Assembly (NCBI RefSeq): GCF_002020135.1
Contig: NZ_MPZS01000001.1
Coordinates: 2,034,935 to 2,098,934 of the forward strand
Reading direction: 5' to 3'
DNA length: 64,000 bases
From: Thioclava marina
GTDB taxonomy: Bacteria; Pseudomonadota; Alphaproteobacteria; Rhodobacterales; Rhodobacteraceae
In this document: in pieces, positions 54,940 to 63,936 of the stretch
Position numbering within the stretch: the first letter of the stretch is position 1
Layout: every line of letters starts with the position of its first letter
Made by a program: the position numbers and the translations under genes
The notes under the pieces: generated by a model
Told to the model about the DNA's origin: nothing
What the model saw: only the letters and a program-made list of their open reading frames with translations
Database searches by the model: none

Positions 54940-56520
54940 TCACTCGCTGACCGGAGCGGCTTGCGGGGCGCTTCCCGATCCGCCCTGATAGTCGGGCTTG
55001 CGCAGGAAGAAGACGAGCGGGATCGCTGCGAGCGTGATCCACATCATGAAGCGGAAATCGTCGAGATAGGAGATCATCGCCGCCTGCTCGCTCGCCAGAG
55101 AATTGAGCACGTAATAGCCAGCTTCCGACCCGTATTTCGAAAGCGCGGACGAGCCGCTCATCAGCCCTTGCAGGTTCTGCGGATTGATCGCCGAGACGAT
55201 CTCGGAGTGGTTCACGGCGATATTGTGGGTCAGCAGCGCCGTGACGATCGAGATCCCGATCGACGAGCCGATATTGCGCAGCAACGAGAAGAGTGCCGTG
55301 CCGTCGCCGCGATATTCCGGGTGGAGCGTGGCGAAGGTCAGCGTCGAGATCGGCACGAAGACCGAGCCCAGCCCGAAGCCCTGGATCACCCCCGAGATGA
55401 TGATCCATTTCGGTCCCATCACCGGCGAGAAGGTCGACATCATGTGCAGCGAATAGGCGGTCAGAGACAGCCCGAGAACCACGAGGATGCGCAGGTCGAC
55501 GTATTTTACCAGCCGCCCGATCAGCAGCATCATGATCATTGCTCCCACCCCGCGCGGCGACATCACGAGCCCGGTCGTCAGTGTCGGATAGCCGAAGATC
55601 CCCGACAGCATCGGCGGCAGCAGCGCCAGCGAGGCGAGCAGGATGATCCCGACGATGAAGATGAACAGCAGCCCCATCGTGAGGTTGCGGTCGAGGAACA
55701 TGTGGGGATCGAGGAAGGGCTTCTTCGCGCCGAGGATCCAGACCAGGAAGATCCAGAAACCCGAAACCGCGAGCGCCAGTTCGAGCCAGATCTCACGCGA
55801 GGCGAACCAGTCGAGATCCGAGCCGCGATCGAGCATCATCTGAAGCGCGCCGATCCCGATCGCCAAGGCGGCGAAGCCGAAGAAGTCGAAGCTGATCTTG
55901 CGCTTGGGAGTCTCGGGCAGGAATAGGGCCGATCCCGCGATTGCGATCATGCCCAGCGGGACGTTGATGTAGAACACCCAGCGCCAGTTCATCACCTCGG
56001 TGAGATAGCCGCCCAGGGTCGGGCCGATGATCGGGCCAAGCATGATACCAGCGCCGAACATCGCCATTGCCTGTCCGTGACGCTCGCGCGGGTTGATGTC
56101 GAGCATGAAGTTTTGCGCCAGCGGCACGATGGCCGCGCCGAACACGCCCTGCATAAGGCGGAAGATCACCATCACATCGAGCGACCAGGCAATCCCGCAG
56201 AGCATCGAGAAGATCACGAAGCCCACGACCGAGACCATGAAGATCTCGCGCCGACCGAAGCGGTTCGCCAGCCAGCCCGAAAGCGGCGTCACGATTGCGG
56301 CGGCCACGATATAGGATGTCAGTACCCAGTTGATCGTGTCGCGCGACGCGCCGAGATCGGCACGCATGTCAGGCAGAGCCACGTTCGCGATCGTGGTGTC
56401 GAGCACCTGCATGATCACCGCAAGCATCAGCGAGGCCATGATCAGGCCGCGATGTTTCACGTTATGCGGGTCGATCCCCTTGGGTTTCTCGCCCGGGGCT
56501 GTCGGAGCGGCCTCGGCCAT
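54940..56520 (-). CDS. DHA2-family multidrug efflux MFS transporter (EmrB-like)
   Basis: A 526-aa transporter with 14 helices. Signatures: LDTTIANVALPDMRADLGAS (motif D1-like), WLANRFGRREIF and GPTLGGYLTEVMNWRWVFYINVP (motif C type). Proton-driven drug/lipid efflux through an EmrA and TolC tube. Last gene of the marR-emrA-emrB operon, 3 bases after emrA. Confidence 0.94.
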   Translation of the reverse strand: MAEAAPTAPGEKPKGIDPHNVKHRGLIMASLMLAVIMQVLDTTIANVALPDMRADLGASRDTINWVLTSYIVAAAIVTPLSGWLANRFGRREIFMVSVVGFVIFSMLCGIAWSLDVMVIFRLMQGVFGAAIVPLAQNFMLDINPRERHGQAMAMFGAGIMLGPIIGPTLGGYLTEVMNWRWVFYINVPLGMIAIAGSALFLPETPKRKISFDFFGFAALAIGIGALQMMLDRGSDLDWFASREIWLELALAVSGFWIFLVWILGAKKPFLDPHMFLDRNLTMGLLFIFIVGIILLASLALLPPMLSGIFGYPTLTTGLVMSPRGVGAMIMMLLIGRLVKYVDLRILVVLGLSLTAYSLHMMSTFSPVMGPKWIIISGVIQGFGLGSVFVPISTLTFATLHPEYRGDGTALFSLLRNIGSSIGISIVTALLTHNIAVNHSEIVSAINPQNLQGLMSGSSALSKYGSEAGYYVLNSLASEQAAMISYLDDFRFMMWITLAAIPLVFFLRKPDYQGGSGSAPQAAPVSE

Positions 56521-56523
56521 GGC

Positions 56524-57642
56524 TTACTGCCCCTGGCTGGCGGTTGCGGCCTGCGCGGTCGACGTCTCGGTGCGATTGAGCAACTGCTTGTAATGCGGTT
56601 GGGCGGCGGTATCGACCGTCACCTTGGCCGAGAGACCCGCGCGCAATCCCTCGAGGTTGGAGCCTCCCGCAAGACGCAGGCGCACCGGCACGCGCTGCGT
56701 GACCTTGACCCAGTTGCCGGTCGCGTTCTGCGCCGGAAGGATCGAGAACTCGGCGCCGGTGCCCGCGCCCACCGCCTCGACGGTCGCGTGATATTCGCGG
56801 TCGGGGAAGGCGTCGAACTCCACGCTCGCGGATTGGCCCGAGGCCATGTGTGTGAGGTCGGTTTCCTTGAAATTCGCGATCACCCAGACATCCGAGGTGT
56901 CAACGAGGGTGAAGAGGCTCGAGCCCGCGCCCACCATTTCGCCAGGCTTGAACGAAGAGGCCTGGTAGATCACGCCGTCGGCCGGGGCGGTGACCTCGGT
57001 CAGCGAAAGATTGTACTTCGCGTCGTTGACCGCCGCGATTGCGGCTTTCACGGTCGGGTGGTCGTCGACCGCGATCTCCGGATCACCATCGAGCGCGACC
57101 AGAGCAGCCGCGACTTTCTGTTCGGCGGCGGCAAGCGTGTCCTGCGCAGCCTGAGTCGTGGTGCGTTGCGCATCCAGCGCGGTTTGGGTCGAGGCGCCCG
57201 ATGCCGTCAGCGATTCCTGACGGGCGAGCTGTTTTTCCTGATAGGCGGCATTGTCGGCGGCCTGCTTTTCATCGGCCAGCGCGGCCTTGTAAGAGGCGCG
57301 CAGTTGTTCGACCTGAAGCCGCGCGGAGGCCAGTGCGGCATCCGCCTTTGCCAGCGCAAGCTCGTAGGGCTTCTTGTCAATCTTGAAGAGGGTCGCCCCC
57401 TTTTTAACGTGCTCGTTTTCCGACACGAAGACCTGCGTGACGCGCCCCGAGATTTGCGAGGCGATCGGAATGCGCGCCATCTGGTAATTCGCGTTCTCCG
57501 TGCTCGCAGATCCGCCAGAGTTCAGCCAGTACCACGCGCCACCCACGACGATGAGGGCGGGCACTAGGAACAGAAGCCAGGTTTTCGGTCCCTTGCGGGT
57601 TTTCTCTTGTTTGGCAGCGGGCGTGTGGTTGGTATCACTCAT
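56524..57642 (-). CDS. EmrA-like HlyD-family efflux adaptor
   Basis: A 372-aa membrane fusion protein: one N-terminal helix (TWLLFLVPALIVVGGAWYW), lipoyl half (ISGRVTQVFVSENEHVKKG), long coiled coil (around 95-200), then TAPADGVIYQASSFKPGEMV and beta barrel. It joins EmrB to the outer membrane. Overlaps marR by 8 bases. Confidence 0.93.
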   Translation of the reverse strand: MSDTNHTPAAKQEKTRKGPKTWLLFLVPALIVVGGAWYWLNSGGSASTENANYQMARIPIASQISGRVTQVFVSENEHVKKGATLFKIDKKPYELALAKADAALASARLQVEQLRASYKAALADEKQAADNAAYQEKQLARQESLTASGASTQTALDAQRTTTQAAQDTLAAAEQKVAAALVALDGDPEIAVDDHPTVKAAIAAVNDAKYNLSLTEVTAPADGVIYQASSFKPGEMVGAGSSLFTLVDTSDVWVIANFKETDLTHMASGQSASVEFDAFPDREYHATVEAVGAGTGAEFSILPAQNATGNWVKVTQRVPVRLRLAGGSNLEGLRAGLSAKVTVDTAAQPHYKQLLNRTETSTAQAATASQGQ

Positions 57643-58093
57643 CGTATTTGGCCTCGGAAACTTCTGAACTGCTCTCTTCGGAGAGGTTTTGGATGATGTG
57701 GCGCAGAGTGGTCATGACCTGCTCGACGGTTTCTTCGGTGAGCCCCGCCAGAGCCTTCGCATAGATCTCGTCGGCGATCTCGCGCGCGTCTTCGAAGGCG
57801 TTACGGGCTTTCGCCGAAGGGTGGATCAATTTGACCCGGCGATCGGTCGGATCAGGTTTGCGCAGCACCCAGTCGGCTTCTTCCATCCGGTCGACGAGGC
57901 GCGAGACCGAGATCGGCTCGATCTCGAGCAGCTCCGCGAGCCGCGCCTGCGGCAGCGGTCCTTCCCGCTTGAGATAGACCAGCAATCGCCATTGCGCGGT
58001 GGTCAATCCAAGTTCGTTCGCCTTCCCCTCGAAGCGCCGACGGATCAGACGCGTCGCGTCATGCATGAGGAAACCGAGACTTTGATGGGGCAT
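57635..58093 (-). CDS. MarR-family transcriptional regulator
   Basis: A 152-aa winged-helix dimer. DNA-binding helix in LLEIEPISVSRLVDRMEEADWV; wing RKPDPTDRRVKLIHPSAKA. It probably represses its own operon and is released by a ligand. A perfect palindrome lies 37 bases upstream. Confidence 0.94.
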   Translation of the reverse strand: MPHQSLGFLMHDATRLIRRRFEGKANELGLTTAQWRLLVYLKREGPLPQARLAELLEIEPISVSRLVDRMEEADWVLRKPDPTDRRVKLIHPSAKARNAFEDAREIADEIYAKALAGLTEETVEQVMTTLRHIIQNLSEESSSEVSEAKYDE

Positions 58094-58129
58094 TGGGGGC
58101 TCTGTTATGTCTTTAACGTGAGCCTATAC

Positions 58130-58149
58130 ATTATAAGCCTGCTTATAAT
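58130..58149. promoter_or_regulatory. Palindromic operator candidate for the MarR regulator
   Basis: ATTATAAGC-ct-GCTTATAAT: perfect 9-bp arms and a 2-bp spacer, 36 bases before the marR ATG. Size and symmetry fit a MarR dimer site. Confidence 0.75.
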
Positions 58150-58184
58150 TTCAAGTCGAAATCCGCAAAAAAAGTTATCAAAAG

Positions 58185-58211
58185 AAAATGGCGACCTCGA
58201 AAGGCCGCCAT
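58185..58211 (-). terminator. Terminator of the sulfurtransferase-aminotransferase operon
   Basis: Minus strand: ATGGCG/CGCCAT arms (58206-58211, 58188-58193) with an inner CCT/AGG pair and a TTCG loop, followed by T4. It lies about 30 bases after the aminotransferase stop. Confidence 0.75.
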
Positions 58212-58241
58212 CTCGAAGAAAATAGCGCTGCCGCCCTTGGC

Positions 58242-59426
58242 TCAGACGCCCGCGTCGATGAGCGCTTTCGCCAGAAGCGGAACCGTCTTGGCGTTGAGGC
58301 CGGCAATGTTGATGCGCGAATCGCCCACCATGTAGATCGCCGCGTCAGCCTTCATCTTCGCCACTTGCTCGGGGCTTGCGCCCAGACGCGAGAACATGCC
58401 GCGATGTTCGGCCACGAAATCGAAGCGATCCGAGTTCGACAGCTTGCGCAGCTCGTCGGCGAGCTGCTTGCGCAGGTCGAGCATGCCGGTGCGAACCTCT
58501 TCGAGCTCCGCTTCCCATTCCGCGCGCAGGGCCGGATCGGTGAGCACGCGCGTGACCAGCGCCTGCCCGTGATAGGGCGGGAAGGAATAGGTCTGGCGGT
58601 TGAGATAGGCAAGGTTGCCCTGCACCGTCTTCCTGGTCTCTTCCGAGCCCAGCACCATCAGGCAGCCGGTGCGCTCGCGATAGATGCCGAAGTTCTTCGA
58701 GCACGAGGCCGCGATCAGCACCTCGGGCAGGCGCGACGCGATCAGGCGGGTGCCCGCTGCGTCTTCTTCCAGTCCGTCACCGAAGCCCTGATAGGCGAGG
58801 TCGATCATCGGAACGGCGCCGGTGCGCTCGAGCAGGTCGGCGACTTCGCCCCATTGCTCGATCGTGAGGTTCGCGCCGGTCGGGTTGTGGCAGCAGCCGT
58901 GCAGCAGCACGATGTCGCCCGCCTTGACCGCCTCGAGATCCGAGATCATCGAGTCGAAATTGACCGCGCGGGTATCGGCATCGAAATAGGTGTAAGGCTT
59001 GTTCGCCTGACCCATGAAATTCAGGATCGACAGGTGGTTCGGCCAGGTCGGGTCCGACACCCAGATCGTGGTGTCGGGGTTGGCCATCCGGGCGAGCTCG
59101 AAGCCCATGCGGCAGGCGCCGGTGCCACCCACGGTCGAGAGGCACGCGAGGCGGTCGGCGGGGTAGCCCGCGCCCAGAACCATCTCGGCCATCGCGGCGT
59201 GGAATTCGGGCTGACCGGCGAGCCCGGCATAGGATTTCGTGGTCTCCTGATCCCAGACCTGCTTTTCGGCCTTGTGGATCGCCGACATGATCGGGGTTTT
59301 GCCGCTCGCGTCCTTGTAGACGCCGACGCCGAGATCGACCTTCTGGTCGCGCTCATCGGCACGGTATTCCTCCATCAGCGCGAGGATCTTGTCCGGCGCT
59401 TGCGGCTTGAGATTGTTCAGCATCAT
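58242..59426 (-). CDS. Aromatic amino acid / aspartate aminotransferase
   Basis: A 394-aa class I aminotransferase of the AspC/TyrB type. SYAGLAGQPEFHAAMAEM, GCCHNPTGANLT, AYQGFGDGLEEDA and the PLP Lys in AASCSKNFGIYRERTG, with substrate Arg in VGDSRINIAGL. It uses aromatic amino acids or aspartate with 2-oxoglutarate. Coupled to sseA by an ATGA overlap. Confidence 0.93.
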   Translation of the reverse strand: MMLNNLKPQAPDKILALMEEYRADERDQKVDLGVGVYKDASGKTPIMSAIHKAEKQVWDQETTKSYAGLAGQPEFHAAMAEMVLGAGYPADRLACLSTVGGTGACRMGFELARMANPDTTIWVSDPTWPNHLSILNFMGQANKPYTYFDADTRAVNFDSMISDLEAVKAGDIVLLHGCCHNPTGANLTIEQWGEVADLLERTGAVPMIDLAYQGFGDGLEEDAAGTRLIASRLPEVLIAASCSKNFGIYRERTGCLMVLGSEETRKTVQGNLAYLNRQTYSFPPYHGQALVTRVLTDPALRAEWEAELEEVRTGMLDLRKQLADELRKLSNSDRFDFVAEHRGMFSRLGASPEQVAKMKADAAIYMVGDSRINIAGLNAKTVPLLAKALIDAGV

Positions 59427-60280
59427 GCTTCTCCGGTTGCGACCTTGAGGTCGTTATACATGCCCCATTCGGCCCAGGCCCCGTCATAGACGGCCCAGTC
59501 CGTCTTACCGATCAGCTCCAGCGCGAAGGCCAGAAGCGAGGCGTTGACGCCCGAGCCGCAGGTGGTGATCGCGGGTTTCGCGAGGTCCACGCCCGCGGCC
59601 TCGAAGATCGCGCGCAGCGCGTCAGGGGATTTCATCGTGCCCTCGGCAGTCAGCAGGTTCGACCATTCCACATTCTTCGATCCGGGAATGTGGCCCTTGC
59701 GCAGGTTGGGGCGGGGTTCTTCGTCCTGGCCGATGAAACGGCCATGGGCGCGCGCGTCGATGATCTCGTAATCACCGAGCTTGCTCGCATGAGCGACCTG
59801 CGTGACGTCCTTCACCAGACCGGGGTGGCGCTGCACCGTCATGTGGCGGTCGCGTACCATCGGCGGCATGTCCTCGAGCGGACGGCCCTCGGCCTCCCAT
59901 TTCGGCAGGCCACCGTCGAGCACGGCCACGTCGGTCTTGCCCATCAGGCGGAAGGTCCACCAGACGCGCGGGGCGGAGAACACAGAGTGTTGGTCGTAGA
60001 TCACGACCTGGTGGCCGTCGCCCACGCCCATCGCCCGCATGCGCGAGATGAACTTCTCGACCGGCGGGGCCATGTGCGGCAGGTCCGAGCGGTTGTCGGC
60101 GATCTCGTCGATGTCGAAGAAACGCGCGCCGGGGATGTGTTTGGCGTCATAGGTCGCCTTGGCGTCCCGCCCCATCTGCGGCAGGAACCAGGAGCCATCG
60201 AGGATGCGCAGATCCGGATCCTTCAGATGGGCTGCAAGCCAGTCCGTCGATACGAGCTTTTTCGGGTCATCCATCGTCAT
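59423..60280 (-). CDS. sseA: 3-mercaptopyruvate sulfurtransferase
   Basis: A 285-aa tandem-rhodanese enzyme. N-terminal inactive domain (HIPGARFFDIDEIAD); C-terminal active domain with the catalytic Cys in TTCGSGVNAS. CGSGV is the mercaptopyruvate-type loop, against CRxGx[R/T] of thiosulfate sulfurtransferase. It makes persulfide and pyruvate. An aminotransferase partner next door could supply mercaptopyruvate, an inference. Confidence 0.93.
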   Translation of the reverse strand: MTMDDPKKLVSTDWLAAHLKDPDLRILDGSWFLPQMGRDAKATYDAKHIPGARFFDIDEIADNRSDLPHMAPPVEKFISRMRAMGVGDGHQVVIYDQHSVFSAPRVWWTFRLMGKTDVAVLDGGLPKWEAEGRPLEDMPPMVRDRHMTVQRHPGLVKDVTQVAHASKLGDYEIIDARAHGRFIGQDEEPRPNLRKGHIPGSKNVEWSNLLTAEGTMKSPDALRAIFEAAGVDLAKPAITTCGSGVNASLLAFALELIGKTDWAVYDGAWAEWGMYNDLKVATGEA

Positions 60281-60363
60281 GCGTCTCCCTTGCCGGTCGG
60301 AATTGCTTAGACTCAGGGGGGCGCCCGACGCAAGGGCAGGGCGGCCGAATCCGTCGAAAGGTC

Positions 60364-60837
60364 TTAGTAATTCTGCTTGAGAAGGCGCTGTTTCTGGCGG
60401 TTCCAGTCGCGCTTGGCCTCGGTCTCGCGTTTGTCGGCGAGTTTCTTGCCCTTGGCGATGCCGATCAGCAGTTTCGCGACGCCCTTCTCGTTGAAGTACA
60501 TCTTCAGCGGCACGATGGTCATGCCTTCGCGCTGAGTGGCGTTCCAGAGACGCGACAGCTCTTTCTTGGAGACGAGCAGCTTGCGCTTGCGGCGCTCTTC
60601 ATGGCCCCAGTGACCTGCCTGCATATAAGGAGCGATATAGGCGTTGATCAGCCATAGCTCGCCATCCTCGACCGAGGCATAGCTCTCGGCGATATTGGTC
60701 TGGCCCGAACGCATCGACTTCACCTCCGAGCCCATGAGCATGATCCCCGCCTCGAGCGTGTCCTCGACGGCGTAGTGATAGCGTGCCTGCCGGTTCTCGG
60801 CGATCAGCTTGGAGTTGGGGTCGGATTTCTTGGCCAT
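60364..60837 (-). CDS. smpB: SsrA-binding protein SmpB
   Basis: A 157-aa protein: [34 protein letters not shown] and the basic C-terminal tail ([18 protein letters not shown]). Delivers tmRNA to stalled ribosomes. Single gene; ssrA is not in the window. Confidence 0.97.
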   Translation of the reverse strand: MAKKSDPNSKLIAENRQARYHYAVEDTLEAGIMLMGSEVKSMRSGQTNIAESYASVEDGELWLINAYIAPYMQAGHWGHEERRKRKLLVSKKELSRLWNATQREGMTIVPLKMYFNEKGVAKLLIGIAKGKKLADKRETEAKRDWNRQKQRLLKQNY

Positions 60838-60946
60838 GGTCGCACCGAGATAGGGCAGGGCAGGGCCTGTGTCCAGTGCGTCACCGGAGCGCTTGACGAC
60901 AAGGGGGCGGCCCGCCTAGCTCAGAGTGTGCAAGAGGAGGCGCGCA

Positions 60947-61408
60947 ATGCTCCATCAGATCGCCATCGGATCGCTGATGATGCTGATCACGGTATCCTTC
61001 GCCGCAACCACCGCCTGGGCGATGGAGGCGATGTTCGTGCGCGCGAGCCGCTGGCTGATGCGCGAGCCGCACGGGCCCAAGATGCTTCTGATCGTGATCG
61101 GCGCCGCGCTCTGGGCGCTGGCGATGGTGACGGCGAGCGTGTGGGCCTGGGCAGTCTGTTTCCGGGTGCTCGACGTGTTTCACACGATGGAGGAGGCGGT
61201 CTATTTCGCTCTCGTCGTCTATACCACGCTGGGTTACGGCGACATCATCCTCGATCAGAACTGGCGCATCCTCGGGGGCATGGCGGCGGCGAACGGTCTT
61301 CTCAACATCGGCTTTCTCACCGCGATGATGGTCGAGGCGCTGCGTCAGACCCGCAAGAGCCAGCTTGAGGCGCGCAGGATCAAGGCGCATGCAAACCTGC
61401 ACCTGTGA
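60947..61408 (+). CDS. Two-helix potassium channel family protein
   Basis: A 153-aa membrane protein. The selectivity filter TTLGYGD lies between two helices in its C-terminal half (VYFALVVYTTLGYGDIIL then ILGGMAAANGLLNIGFLTA); one or two helices precede. Such small channels conduct K+. AAGAGGAGG precedes the ATG at 60947. Function in the cell is unknown. Confidence 0.85.
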   Translation: MLHQIAIGSLMMLITVSFAATTAWAMEAMFVRASRWLMREPHGPKMLLIVIGAALWALAMVTASVWAWAVCFRVLDVFHTMEEAVYFALVVYTTLGYGDIILDQNWRILGGMAAANGLLNIGFLTAMMVEALRQTRKSQLEARRIKAHANLHL

Positions 61409-61424
61409 TCCCGCGCGGCCTTGC

Positions 61425-61877
61425 TCATTCGAGCATCAGCGCGTCCTTCACGATGCCGGTCAGCATCTCGGTCACGGGTTGCATCGTCTCGCCGGGATAG
61501 TCGCGGAAGCCCACGGTGATCTCGCCGGGCTTCTCCGGGGTTTCGTAGACGAAGATCGTATAGGGGCAATATTGCACGTTGGTGATGTCTGAGGTCATCA
61601 CCTCGCGCGACACCTTGGCCGAGCAGAAGGAGAAGATGTCCGCGCCGGTGAACAGGGTCTGGGTCGCGCCGACCGCGTCCTTGGTGCGCTCCAGCATCTC
61701 GCCGGTATGACTGACATGGTCGACCACGAGGCCCGCGCCCACGATCGCGTTCTGCACCGCGAAGGTCACGTTCTCGAAGCTGTCCTCGGTGGTCCAGGTG
61801 TGGGCTTCCTGAGCCTGCGCGATCTGCGCGCCCATGGCGATGCTCGCCGCCAGCGCGGCCCCGATGAGCGTTTTCAT
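61425..61877 (-). CDS. Secreted DUF302 domain protein
   Basis: A 150-aa protein, signal peptide cut near AQAQEAHT. DUF302-like core: SFENVTFAVQNAIVGAGLVVDHVSHTGEML (in pieces), FSFCSAKVSREVMTSDITNV and PYTIFVYETPEKPG. A CxA and a second Cys are visible. Family function is unclear. It is divergent from msrP. Confidence 0.8.
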   Translation of the reverse strand: MKTLIGAALAASIAMGAQIAQAQEAHTWTTEDSFENVTFAVQNAIVGAGLVVDHVSHTGEMLERTKDAVGATQTLFTGADIFSFCSAKVSREVMTSDITNVQYCPYTIFVYETPEKPGEITVGFRDYPGETMQPVTEMLTGIVKDALMLE

Positions 61878-62049
61878 ATGTCTCTCCCTTATCTCCCGAT
61901 CGGGCGCGAATGGGTCGCCCGATGATCCGGGACCGATACTGGCGCGTAAATTTTCCAATGCATAGAGGTAACAATGTCGCTCCTGCGCGCGAAGAGGGAT
62001 GCGAAACATGTGCCCCGGCCCCATATTGCCGGGAAGACAGGAGGATTTG

Positions 62050-62979
62050 ATGCGCAAGACCCGTTCCACCGATCCGAACTGGACCGATGTCACTCCGAAA
62101 GCCGATTTTCTGAACCGTCGGCAGATCATGGCGGGGGCGGGCGCGATGGCGCTCGGCTCCATCGCTGGCCCGGCACTGGCAAGCATCGATGCGAAACCTT
62201 CGGCCTATTCGACCGATGCCGCGCCGAATACGCTCAAGGAGATCACCTCCTATAACAACTTCTACGAGTTCGGCTGGGACAAGAGCGACCCGGAGAAAAA
62301 TGCGGGCCAGATGGTGACGGACCCTTGGTCGATCGAGATCGGGGGGCTGGTCGACAAGCCCGGCACCTATCCGCTCGACGACATTCTCAAGCCGGTGACG
62401 CTCGAGCAGCGCATCTATCGCTTCCGCTGCGTGGAGGCCTGGTCGATGGTGATCCCCTGGATCGGATTCGAGCTCTCGGCGCTCCTCGATCGGGTCGGCG
62501 TGCAGCCCTCGGCGAAATACGTGGCCTTCCAGACCCTCTATCGTCCCGATCAGATGCCGGGACAGCGCCAGGGCGGGATCGACTGGCCCTATGTCGAGGG
62601 CCTGCGCCTCGACGAGGCGATGAACCCGCTCACGATTCTCGCGACGGGTCTTTATGATGAAGAGATGCCGAACCAGAACGGCGCGCCGATCCGTCTGGTC
62701 GTGCCGTGGAAATACGGCTTCAAGTCGATCAAGAGCATCGTGAAGATCTCTCTGGCCGAGAAAGAGCCGCCGACCACCTGGAAACAGCTCCAGCCGCGCG
62801 AATACGGATTCTATGCGAATGTGAACCCGGAGGTGGATCACCCGCGCTGGTCTCAGGCGACCGAGCGGCGCGTGGGGGCGGGGCTTTTCGCCGGGCGGGA
62901 GCCGACACTGATGTTCAACGGCTATGGGGATGAGGTCGCCTCTCTCTATAGAGGTATGGATCTGGCGAAAAACTATTGA
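62050..62979 (+). CDS. msrP: Periplasmic methionine sulfoxide reductase, catalytic subunit MsrP
   Basis: A 309-aa molybdopterin enzyme with a Tat signal ([18 protein letters not shown]). The Mo-ligand Cys is in [31 protein letters not shown] is also family-typical. It repairs oxidised methionine in periplasmic proteins. Coupled to msrQ by TGATG. Confidence 0.95.
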   Translation: MRKTRSTDPNWTDVTPKADFLNRRQIMAGAGAMALGSIAGPALASIDAKPSAYSTDAAPNTLKEITSYNNFYEFGWDKSDPEKNAGQMVTDPWSIEIGGLVDKPGTYPLDDILKPVTLEQRIYRFRCVEAWSMVIPWIGFELSALLDRVGVQPSAKYVAFQTLYRPDQMPGQRQGGIDWPYVEGLRLDEAMNPLTILATGLYDEEMPNQNGAPIRLVVPWKYGFKSIKSIVKISLAEKEPPTTWKQLQPREYGFYANVNPEVDHPRWSQATERRVGAGLFAGREPTLMFNGYGDEVASLYRGMDLAKNY

Positions 62980-63584
62980 TGAGCGCCGCCAGCCTCTCCG
63001 CCCCGATCAATAGCGCGCTGAGGCGCGTGCCGAGCTGGGTTGTCTATCTCGCGGGGCTGATCCCGCTGGCCTGGGTGATCTGGCTGACTTTCACCGGCGG
63101 AATCGGGGTGGACCCGGTGAAGGCGATCGAGCACCGTCTGGGCAAGATCGCGCTATGGTTCCTGATCGGCGGGCTGGTCATCACCCCCGCGCGGCGTTTC
63201 CTGGGGATCAACCTGATCCGCTATCGCCGTGCGATCGGTCTCTTGGCCTTCTTCTATATAGCGCTGCATCTGACGGCCTGGGTGGTGCTTGATATGGGGA
63301 TGCTCTGGGGACAGGCGGCAGCCGATCTGATCAAGCGCCCCTATCTCTTTCTCGGGATCTCGGGATTCGTGCTGCTGATCCCGCTCGCTCTGACCTCGAA
63401 CAATGCCTCGATCCGCAAGCTGGGCCGCAATTGGCGGCGCCTACACTGGCTCGTCTACCCGGCCGTGGGCCTCGGCGTTGCGCATTACCTTTGGCAGATG
63501 AAGGTGATTTCGGCTGAGGGATGGCTCTGGTTCGGGGTTTTCGCGCTGCTTCTGGCGCTGCGATTCCGCCCGCGCAGAGCTTGA
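62979..63584 (+). CDS. msrQ: Heme-binding membrane subunit MsrQ
   Basis: A 201-aa ferric-reductase-like membrane protein with six helices. Heme-ligand His are in FYIALHLTAWVV, LHWLVYPAVGLGVAHYLW. It feeds quinone electrons to MsrP. Start ATG at 62979 overlaps the msrP stop. Confidence 0.95.
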   Translation: MSAASLSAPINSALRRVPSWVVYLAGLIPLAWVIWLTFTGGIGVDPVKAIEHRLGKIALWFLIGGLVITPARRFLGINLIRYRRAIGLLAFFYIALHLTAWVVLDMGMLWGQAAADLIKRPYLFLGISGFVLLIPLALTSNNASIRKLGRNWRRLHWLVYPAVGLGVAHYLWQMKVISAEGWLWFGVFALLLALRFRPRRA

Positions 63585-63756
63585 CCCAGGGTGACCCGGT
63601 TCAGGAGATTTCGTTGAATCGGGTGATTTGCGAAAGATTCTTTCCCCAAGCCCGGTTCGGCATATTTCGCACCTGCGGAGATGAGATAAAAAATCAATAA
63701 AAACAATCGTATGAGAGTTTTTCGACGGAAATTCGAAAGTTTTTTGAAAAAGGCTC

Positions 63757-63785
63757 TTGCGGACTTCGGGCCTGATCCGTAAATA
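63757..63785 (+). promoter_or_regulatory. rrn promoter
   Basis: TTGCGG (63757-63762), 17-base spacer, TAAATA (63780-63785), followed by a C-rich discriminator. An A/T-rich stretch lies directly upstream. Confidence 0.75.
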
Positions 63786-63925
63786 CCCCCTCACCGAAGC
63801 GGAACACACCGCAACGGGGCGCCGGAAAGAGCCGCAAGGCACTGAAAAGCGAAAGAAAAAATTAGGGATGCGGTTGGCTAGCGGCGCCACAAGATGGGGC
63901 GCAACTGGTTGATTTTTGTCTCTAC

Positions 63926-63936
63926 GCTCTTTGACA
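63926..63936 (+). promoter_or_regulatory. rrn antitermination boxA
   Basis: GCTCTTTGACA matches the boxA used by NusB/NusE in rRNA leaders. Confidence 0.85.
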
